A stretch of 34,124 nt of DNA, taken from assembly GCA_027323445.1 (NCBI GenBank), contig DAHWBS010000011.1, positions 1 to 34,124 of the forward strand, read 5' to 3'. This stretch comes from Leptospirillum sp. (GTDB taxonomy: Bacteria > Nitrospirota > Leptospirillia > Leptospirillales > Leptospirillaceae). The position numbers and the translations under genes were made by a program. The notes beneath the pieces are model-generated. The model had not been told where the DNA came from and did no database searches. It saw only the letters and a program-made list of their open reading frames with translations. Shown piece by piece: positions 28,881-34,124 of the stretch (its first letter is position 1; each line of letters begins with the position of its first letter).

Positions 28881-29906
28881 GTGGTTCTTAAAAAATCCAG
28901 GATGGTTCCTGTTTTCCTGTTCCTCATTTTTGCGGGAATCATGGGCGTATCACCGTCATTCGCCTCGGATCTTCCGTCTTTTTCCGGTGCGACAGGATGG
29001 ATCAACAGCCCCCCGCTAAGCGACGCGGCTCTTCGGGGAAAGGTGGTCCTCATCGATTTCTGGGAATACACCTGCGTCAACTGTGTCCGGACTTTTCCGG
29101 TTCTCAGAAGGTGGTACCGTACCTATGGACCGAAGGGGCTGGTCATGATCGGCATTCATACTCCCGAGTTCTCTTTTGCGAAAAACGAAGACCATGTCGC
29201 TCACGCTGTCAGGAAATATCATCTGGACTACCCGGTTGCGATAGACAGTGACAGAAGGCTATGGGACCGTTTTCACAACCACTACTGGCCGGCACAGTAT
29301 CTGTTTGACCGCAACGGAAAACTGATCTTTCACACAATCGGTGAAGGGGATGATGAGCGGATGGAGTCCGCTATCCGGGAGGCCATCGGAGTGGGGTCAA
29401 AAGAGGCTAACAGCTCTTCTGCTCCGGATTTTCCAGAATCGATGACGACCGAACTCTACGCTGGAACAGAGCGTCAGGCCTTGTCTCCTCCTCCCGGTTT
29501 TGTTTCCGGGGAGCCGTTTATCTACCCGAAGGGTCCTGTCGTTTCCGACAATATCAATCTTTCGGGTCCGTGGATTTCAACGGCCGAGTTCATTCGTCCG
29601 GTTTTTTCCGGTGGACATCCCGAACTGACCCTCCCTTACCATGCTGCCGGTGTGAGATGTGTTCTTCGTCATGAAAAAGGGGCAAAGCCTGTCAGGGTTT
29701 TTGTTTTTCAGGACGGAAAACCTGTCCCCAAAAAGGTTTCGGGTGAGGATATCAGGTATGATCGAAAAGGGAATTCCTATCTTCTGCTCCGGGCTCCAAG
29801 AATGTATACGCTGATTTCCCATCAGAGTTTTGGCGGGCATATCCTGACGATTGTACCGGCAGGTCCGGCCGTCAGGATCTATTCCTTTACCTTTGATCCG
29901 ACCTGA
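28881..29906 (+). CDS. Periplasmic DipZ-like thioredoxin-fold protein
   Basis: 341 residues. The N-terminus is a signal peptide (basic start, hydrophobic stretch to about residue 24, SPSFA-SD cleavage region). A TlpA/DipZ-type thioredoxin domain follows, with active-site Cys65-Val-Asn-Cys68 in FWEYTCVNCVRTFP and the downstream YWPAQYLFDRNGKL segment with the cis-proline region. Residues about 180-340 resemble the beta-rich domain found at the C-terminus of DipZ. The CcdA-like membrane electron carrier that DipZ proteins carry N-terminally is absent. It probably reduces or oxidises periplasmic disulfides. The GTG start has GAGGAGG five bases upstream. It precedes prmA by 11 bases. Confidence 0.85.
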   Translation: MVLKKSRMVPVFLFLIFAGIMGVSPSFASDLPSFSGATGWINSPPLSDAALRGKVVLIDFWEYTCVNCVRTFPVLRRWYRTYGPKGLVMIGIHTPEFSFAKNEDHVAHAVRKYHLDYPVAIDSDRRLWDRFHNHYWPAQYLFDRNGKLIFHTIGEGDDERMESAIREAIGVGSKEANSSSAPDFPESMTTELYAGTERQALSPPPGFVSGEPFIYPKGPVVSDNINLSGPWISTAEFIRPVFSGGHPELTLPYHAAGVRCVLRHEKGAKPVRVFVFQDGKPVPKKVSGEDIRYDRKGNSYLLLRAPRMYTLISHQSFGGHILTIVPAGPAVRIYSFTFDPT

Positions 29907-29917
29907 AAAGGAGAGCC

Positions 29918-30793
29918 ATGAACGAAAAAGGATATCGTTTGCTGAAGGTCGATGTTCCTTCCGGAGAGGCCCAGAATGTTGCCGATTGGCTGGTCAAGAA
30001 AACCAAGCTTCCTGTCCTTGAGCAGGAAGTTTCCGGGATCGTCCGTCTGACGGCATCTCTTGAGCGTCTTGATAGCCTCGAATCCCTTCTGGTGAGGGAG
30101 TCGGTCAAATCCATGGGTGCAATCGAGGTCACCGACGAGATTCTTCCTGGAGAAGATTGGGAGGCTCTCTGGAAAAGCCAGGGATTCCAGAGGTTTATGG
30201 TAAACCACTGGCTTACGATTATTCCCGAGTGGGATTCCGCTCCAAAACCGTCCACTCCGTTCATCCGGATTCATCCCCACCTGGCTTTTGGAACCGGGCT
30301 TCATGAAACAACGGGAAAGTGCCTGTCGCTTCTGGTCGACCATTTTCCCAGAGTTTCTGTTGAGAACGGGAAAATTCTGGATTTTGGATCGGGTACGGGG
30401 ATTCTGGGGATTGTAGCGCTCCTGCTGGGCTACGGCGACTTTCTCGTCGCGGTTGACAATGATCCCCTTGCTGTCGAGGCCACCTCGGAAAATCTGATGC
30501 TGAACGGTCTCACCCAATTCTCAAGGACGGAAGTCTCTCCCGACACCCCGGCGGAGGGTTCCCCGTTTGGAAACGACGGGAAGTTCCGGCTGGTCATAGC
30601 GAATGTAACAGGGGGAGTCCTTGTCCACTGGATTCCGTTACTGTGGGATCTGCTTGAACCGGGCGGGGCAATGGTTTTGTCCGGTATATCGACTCGTGAG
30701 AGAAAAAAGGTCGAAGAGATTCTTCCGGCTCCAAGATCCTTCCATAAAGCAAAAAAGTTTCACACGTTCTGGCTTAGAAAGGCGGACTTTTGA
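29918..30793 (+). CDS. prmA: Ribosomal protein L11 methyltransferase
   Basis: SAM-dependent methyltransferase that trimethylates ribosomal protein L11. An N-terminal L11-recognition domain (about residues 1-70) and linker precede the catalytic domain. The motif HPHLAFGTGLHETT is the PrmA signature, usually DPGLAFGTGTHPTT. The SAM-binding motif is LDFGSGTGILGI, with the acidic VDNDPLAVEAT and an NVTGG segment where NIL is more usual. At 291 residues it has the normal length. AAAAGGAG precedes the ATG. Its stop overlaps the pyrF TTG start, so the two are coupled. Confidence 0.9.
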   Translation: MNEKGYRLLKVDVPSGEAQNVADWLVKKTKLPVLEQEVSGIVRLTASLERLDSLESLLVRESVKSMGAIEVTDEILPGEDWEALWKSQGFQRFMVNHWLTIIPEWDSAPKPSTPFIRIHPHLAFGTGLHETTGKCLSLLVDHFPRVSVENGKILDFGSGTGILGIVALLLGYGDFLVAVDNDPLAVEATSENLMLNGLTQFSRTEVSPDTPAEGSPFGNDGKFRLVIANVTGGVLVHWIPLLWDLLEPGGAMVLSGISTRERKKVEEILPAPRSFHKAKKFHTFWLRKADF

Positions 30794-31554
30794 ATCAGGA
30801 TCAGACCGGATTTCCCCTGGCTCCCATTGTGGGGGACCTGAGACGTTCGCTTAAGAACAGGATCTGTCTTGCCCTTGATGAGCCGGACATTGACCGCGCC
30901 CGATCCCTTCTTCTGGCAATAGGAGAGATGGTTGGCATGGTCAAGGTGGGTCCGGTTCTTTTCATGAGGGCGGGGATGGACTTTCTGGAGGAGATTTCCG
31001 ACAGGGGCATCCCGCTTTTTCTGGATCTGAAATGGCATGATATTCCCAATACGGTTTTTGGGGCGATATCCGGCCTCTCCCTGTCGACGCTCAGACTGCT
31101 GACTGTTCATGCCCAGGGCGGGGAGGCGATGATTGGTGCGGCAAGGGAGGCCTCCGAGAGCCTTTCTGGAGCCTCTCCCCTGGTTTTGGCGGTGACACTG
31201 CTGACCCATCTGGATTCTCGCGAGCTGAATATGCTGGGGATTTCCGACCGGCAGGAGAGGGTTCTTGAACTTGGTGGTCTGGCTCTTGACGGAGGGGCCC
31301 ATGGTCTGGTCATGGCTCCCGGTGATCTTTCGTCCGCCAGAGGCCGCTTTGGGGCGGCTCCTTACCTTGTGACTCCGGGGATCCGCTGGGAAGAAGGAGC
31401 GGTTTCCGGGGGGGGAAGCAGAAAGGATGACCAGGTACTGGCGGGAAGTCCCAAAGAGGCACTTCTTGGTGGTTCGGACCTTCTGGTAATCGGCCGTCCC
31501 TTCCTGAAAAGTCCCGACCCGAAAAGACTGCTTGAAGGTCTCCTCAGCCTCTGA
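30790..31554 (+). CDS. pyrF: Orotidine 5'-phosphate decarboxylase
   Basis: Last step of UMP synthesis. The catalytic motif is DLKWHDIPNTV (Asp, Lys, Asp), with the later TPGIRW and IGRPFLKSPDP phosphate-binding segments of the TIM barrel. It has 254 residues. The start is TTG at 30790 in a TTGA overlap with the prmA stop, with AAAGG nine to ten bases upstream. About 20 residues precede the conserved start RICLALDEPD, so the true start could be slightly later. It is convergent with def across a 188-base gap. Confidence 0.94.
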   Translation: MNQDQTGFPLAPIVGDLRRSLKNRICLALDEPDIDRARSLLLAIGEMVGMVKVGPVLFMRAGMDFLEEISDRGIPLFLDLKWHDIPNTVFGAISGLSLSTLRLLTVHAQGGEAMIGAAREASESLSGASPLVLAVTLLTHLDSRELNMLGISDRQERVLELGGLALDGGAHGLVMAPGDLSSARGRFGAAPYLVTPGIRWEEGAVSGGGSRKDDQVLAGSPKEALLGGSDLLVIGRPFLKSPDPKRLLEGLLSL

Positions 31555-31696
31555 AAAGATTTTGGAAAGATGGCAGGGTTTTGTCTTCTTGTCGCCAATG
31601 GGTCATGGACAAACCGGATGTTGGCTCATTGCTTTCGCAGGAGACCCGTGCCAAAGAGCCAGTCTTTCGTAAGACCATAAAATGAAGATCAAGCTG

Positions 31697-31733
31697 TCCG
31701 GGCTCTTCTTCAAAGGCATGGCCAAAGCCCGGA
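31697..31733. terminator. Stem-loop between convergent pyrF and def
   Basis: TCCGGGCT (31697-31704) pairs perfectly with AGCCCGGA (31726-31733), extended by CTG/CAG with one bulge; the 21-base loop contains a small GGC/GCC pairing. It lies just after the def stop and downstream of pyrF. There is no clear T-run, so it may be a weak two-way terminator or only a structured gap. A smaller hairpin, GTCTT-TCGT-AAGAC, is at 31662-31675. Confidence 0.4.
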
Positions 31734-31742
31734 GCAGTGATT

Positions 31743-32303
31743 TCATGCGATGTCTTCTTCGTCGTCGCTTTCTTTTCTCACCCAATATCTTGAAAACTCC
31801 TCAAGATGGCAAAGGGTCGTCATGTCCTTCATCCGGTCGACAAAAAGAGTTCCCCGAAGATGGTCTGTCTCGTGCTGCAAGATGACAGCGGGAAATCCTT
31901 CCCAGTCGAGAAGCATTTTTTTACCGAAGCGGTCCAGCGCCTCAAGCTTCACGGCCCGGCTTCTGGTCACTTTTCCCCGAAGGTTGTCGACGGACAGGCA
32001 TCCCTCCCATCCATACCGGGTTTCCTTCGACATGTACTTGAAAACAGGATTGACCAGAACCAGGAGGCCGATGGAAGGGGCATCGGGATACCGCTCGTTT
32101 TCAATTGATTCGACGACGACGACCTGTTTGGAGACATGAACCTGGGGAGCGGCAAGGCCAAGACCGTCGCCATCCCTCATCGTGTCGACAAGATCATCGA
32201 TAAAACTCTGGAAGGCGGGCGTTTCGATTTCTGACAACGGAACCGTCTCCGCAATTTTTCGGAGGACCGGATTACCCATACGGGCTATTTTCAAGAGGGC
32301 CAT
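31743..32303 (-). CDS. def: Peptide deformylase
   Basis: Metalloenzyme removing the formyl group from nascent proteins. All three motifs are intact: GLGLAAPQ, EGCLS (metal Cys) and QHETDHLRG (two metal His and catalytic Glu). It has 186 residues with an acidic tail. The ATG overlaps the cobO stop by one base (TAATG), and AAAGGAG lies about nine bases upstream, inside cobO. It lies in a cobalamin gene set instead of next to fmt, its common partner. Confidence 0.95.
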   Translation of the reverse strand: MALLKIARMGNPVLRKIAETVPLSEIETPAFQSFIDDLVDTMRDGDGLGLAAPQVHVSKQVVVVESIENERYPDAPSIGLLVLVNPVFKYMSKETRYGWEGCLSVDNLRGKVTRSRAVKLEALDRFGKKMLLDWEGFPAVILQHETDHLRGTLFVDRMKDMTTLCHLEEFSRYWVRKESDDEEDIA

Positions 32304-32839
32304 TAAAATTCAACTCCTTTCTGGGCCATGATCCCTTTTTCATAGGGATGTTTGACGGCCTTCATCTCGGTTACCAGATCCGCCCGTTCAATCAGCTTCG
32401 GGTGGGCGTTTCTTCCGGTCATGACAAGATGAAGGTCCGGAGGTTTTTCATCGATCAGGGCATCGACCTGTTCCATATCGATATAATGGTAACGCATGGC
32501 GATATTGATTTCATCGAGAATGACCATGTGGTATTTCCCGGAAAGGATCTCTTCCCTGACCCATGCAAATGCTTTCTGGGCCACTTCCCGGTCGCGGACA
32601 GGATCCTTGGTTTCCCAGGTAAATCCTTCACCCATCTGCCTGATGGTGATAATCCCTTCGAATCGCTTGATGGCGTCAAGCTCCCCGTAGTGCCAGGATC
32701 CCTTGATGAACTGGGCGATCAATACCGGCATCCCGTAACCCGCGGCCCGGAAAGCCATTCCCAGGGCGGCGGTCGTTTTCCCCTTGCCGTCCCCTGTATG
32801 AACGATGACCAAACCCTTTTTGGGGGCTTCATCTGTCAT
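32303..32839 (-). CDS. cobO: Cob(I)yrinic acid a,c-diamide adenosyltransferase
   Basis: Transfers the 5'-deoxyadenosyl group of ATP to the cobalt of corrinoids (CobA/CobO/BtuR family). The P-loop GDGKGKTTAALG is at residues 16-27, and the family's VILDEINIAMRY segment follows the middle; the end has HPYEKGIMAQKGVEF. At 178 residues it has the normal length. The ATG overlaps the cobJ stop by four bases (ATGA) and has no ribosome binding site of its own that I can see, so translation is probably coupled to cobJ. Confidence 0.93.
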   Translation of the reverse strand: MTDEAPKKGLVIVHTGDGKGKTTAALGMAFRAAGYGMPVLIAQFIKGSWHYGELDAIKRFEGIITIRQMGEGFTWETKDPVRDREVAQKAFAWVREEILSGKYHMVILDEINIAMRYHYIDMEQVDALIDEKPPDLHLVMTGRNAHPKLIERADLVTEMKAVKHPYEKGIMAQKGVEF

Positions 32840-33660
32840 ATGGTTTTCGACTTTGTCAGCCGGTCTCCGGTATGGATGTTGTATTTTTTCTGGTAGCCCC
32901 GCGGAGTAACCATTTTTCCGGCGATGATCCTGGTCTGGGAGTTTCCCACCAGAATGGTTGTGAGCATGCCGATAGGGTGGGTGAGCATCTCCGAAAGGTT
33001 CGAGATGACAATGTTTTCTCCTTCCCTCATGGCACTTTTGACAATTCCCACCGGGGTGTCATGATCCCGGACCTCCATCATGATTTCCCGGGCCTCCTCG
33101 ATTTGACGAACCCGCTTCGAAGATTTCGGGTTGTAGAGGGCGATGACAAAGTCTGCTTCGGCGGCGGCCTTAAGTCTTTTCCGGATGACCTCCCATGGAG
33201 TGAGGAGATCCGAAAGGCTGATCGAGGCAAAGTCATGCATCAGGGGCGCTCCCAGGATCGAGGCGCAAGCCGAAAGGGCGGTTACCCCCGGTATGACCTC
33301 TACATCGATTTCAGATCCGGTGTACCCCCGGTCGGCCAACACCTCGTAGGCCAACCCGGCCATTCCATAGATTCCGACGTCCCCGCTTGAGACGAGGGCT
33401 ACGGTTTTTCCGGAAAAAGCGAGGTCAACCGCCTGGGAGGCCCGTTCGATCTCTTCTGTCATCCCGGTCTGGATGATTGTCTTGTTCTGGATCAAGGGCC
33501 GGACCAGATCGATATAGGTGCGATAGCCAATGATGATCTCGGCATGTTCGATGGCCCATTTTGCGCGATGGGTCAGATGCTCTTCCGATCCCGGTCCGAA
33601 GCCTACGAGAAGGAGGCTTCCCCGTGGGGATCCGGGGTTAATGGGTGCGTTATTGGACAT
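32836..33660 (-). CDS. cobJ: Precorrin-3B C17-methyltransferase (CobJ/CbiH)
   Basis: SAM-dependent tetrapyrrole methylase that methylates C17 during ring contraction in cobalamin synthesis. The N-terminal LLLVGFGPGSEEHLT, the VALVSSGDVGIYGMAGLAYE segment and VIPGVTALSACASILGAPLMHDFASISLSD-like stretches are characteristic; the LYNPKSSKRVRQI and NSQTR segments complete the fold. The ATG at 33660 gives 274 residues; the purine-rich stretch upstream is about 12 bases away. A longer reading to 33828 lacks family support. Whether the pathway is cobalt-early or cobalt-late cannot be told from this gene alone. Confidence 0.92.
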   Translation of the reverse strand: MSNNAPINPGSPRGSLLLVGFGPGSEEHLTHRAKWAIEHAEIIIGYRTYIDLVRPLIQNKTIIQTGMTEEIERASQAVDLAFSGKTVALVSSGDVGIYGMAGLAYEVLADRGYTGSEIDVEVIPGVTALSACASILGAPLMHDFASISLSDLLTPWEVIRKRLKAAAEADFVIALYNPKSSKRVRQIEEAREIMMEVRDHDTPVGIVKSAMREGENIVISNLSEMLTHPIGMLTTILVGNSQTRIIAGKMVTPRGYQKKYNIHTGDRLTKSKTI

Positions 33661-33851
33661 GATATGATCTTTCCCTTCCTGGAATGCATATGGAATTTCT
33701 GCAGAGAATGATATGTTGGTGCTCCCTCGAGGAGAAATCGGCATGGTGCGGACGGACTGCACACTCCCAAGATATGATAAAGCCCGGACGGGGGATACAT
33801 CAACTGTTTTTCCGATGCCGGGACCCAAACCTGTAATTTTCGGAGCGGAAT

Positions 33852-34124
33852 ATGTGGCAAGAATTCTGGTTGTCGTTTCTTCCTCTTTTTGTAGCCATTG
33901 ATCCCCCGGGAATTCTTCCCCTGTTTATCGGTCTCACCGGAGACATGGATCCAGGACAGAGAAAGCAGATTGCAAGAACGGCGGTTTTGACCGCCTTCAT
34001 GGCGAGTGTCCTTTTTGCTGTAGCCGGCAAAATTCTTTTGGACTTCCTGGGGCTTTCCATCTGGGATTTTTCTATTTCGGGGGGCATTCTTCTGCTGGTC
34101 CTGTCGATTTCGGATTTGCTGAAG
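33852..34124 (+). CDS. MarC-family integral membrane protein, N-terminal part
   Basis: The first 91 residues, cut by the window edge. The start FWLSFLPLFVAIDPPGILPLF is the typical MarC/UPF0056 N-terminus, followed by a second hydrophobic segment (TAVLTAFMASVLFAVAG) and a third (SISGGILLLVLSISDLL). The function of MarC proteins is unsettled; an early link to multiple antibiotic resistance was not upheld. The ATG has GGAG six bases upstream. It is divergent from cobJ across a 191-base gap in which no gene was seen. Confidence 0.88.
   Translation, partial: MWQEFWLSFLPLFVAIDPPGILPLFIGLTGDMDPGQRKQIARTAVLTAFMASVLFAVAGKILLDFLGLSIWDFSISGGILLLVLSISDLLK

Noticed and set aside
33661-33828. Longer form of CobJ
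   Set aside because: The extra residues have no tetrapyrrole-methylase resemblance and occupy the divergent promoter gap.

Overview
The window looks like the replication-origin region of a Leptospirillum-type chromosome (Nitrospirota, acidophilic iron oxidiser). This is an inference from moderate base composition, very frequent TTG and GTG starts backed by good ribosome binding sites, the gene order dnaA-dnaN-gyrB-gyrA without recF, and a form IV RuBisCO-like protein resembling the type described from acid-mine Leptospirillum. No database search was possible, so the genus is probable and not proven.

Layout. Positions 1-11675, all on the minus strand, read dnaA, dnaN, gyrB, gyrA, a TPR lipoprotein, queE, queC, pepA and the start of smpB, which is cut by the window edge. 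Positions 11703-12176 hold a gene-free, partly AT-rich region with a cluster of DnaA-box-like 9-mers, read here as oriC. On the other side genes run on the plus strand: ilvB-ilvN-ilvC-psd-pssA-leuA-leuB-asd-nadA and a small DUF2905 membrane protein. Most genes therefore point away from the origin on both sides.

From about 22.2 kb the content becomes more accessory. It holds an unrecognised minus-strand gene, then a compact plus-strand set (VOC-fold protein, PurU formyl-THF deformylase, RuBisCO-like protein) meeting an EamA-family exporter tail to tail. This VOC-purU-RLP-EamA group is the best candidate for an undescribed metabolic system. The RLP keeps the metal-binding Lys/Asp/Glu triad and the P1 phosphate glycines, but loses the residues RuBisCO needs for its second phosphate and for carboxylation. 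An EAL phosphodiesterase with a C-terminal zinc-binding CZB domain follows, behind a clear sigma70-like promoter and a 10-bp leader hairpin. Then come a DipZ-like periplasmic thioredoxin, prmA and pyrF.

The right end carries a minus-strand cobJ-cobO-def set with overlapping junctions and, divergently, the start of a MarC-family membrane protein. No tRNA, rRNA, insertion sequence, prophage or CRISPR array was recognised.
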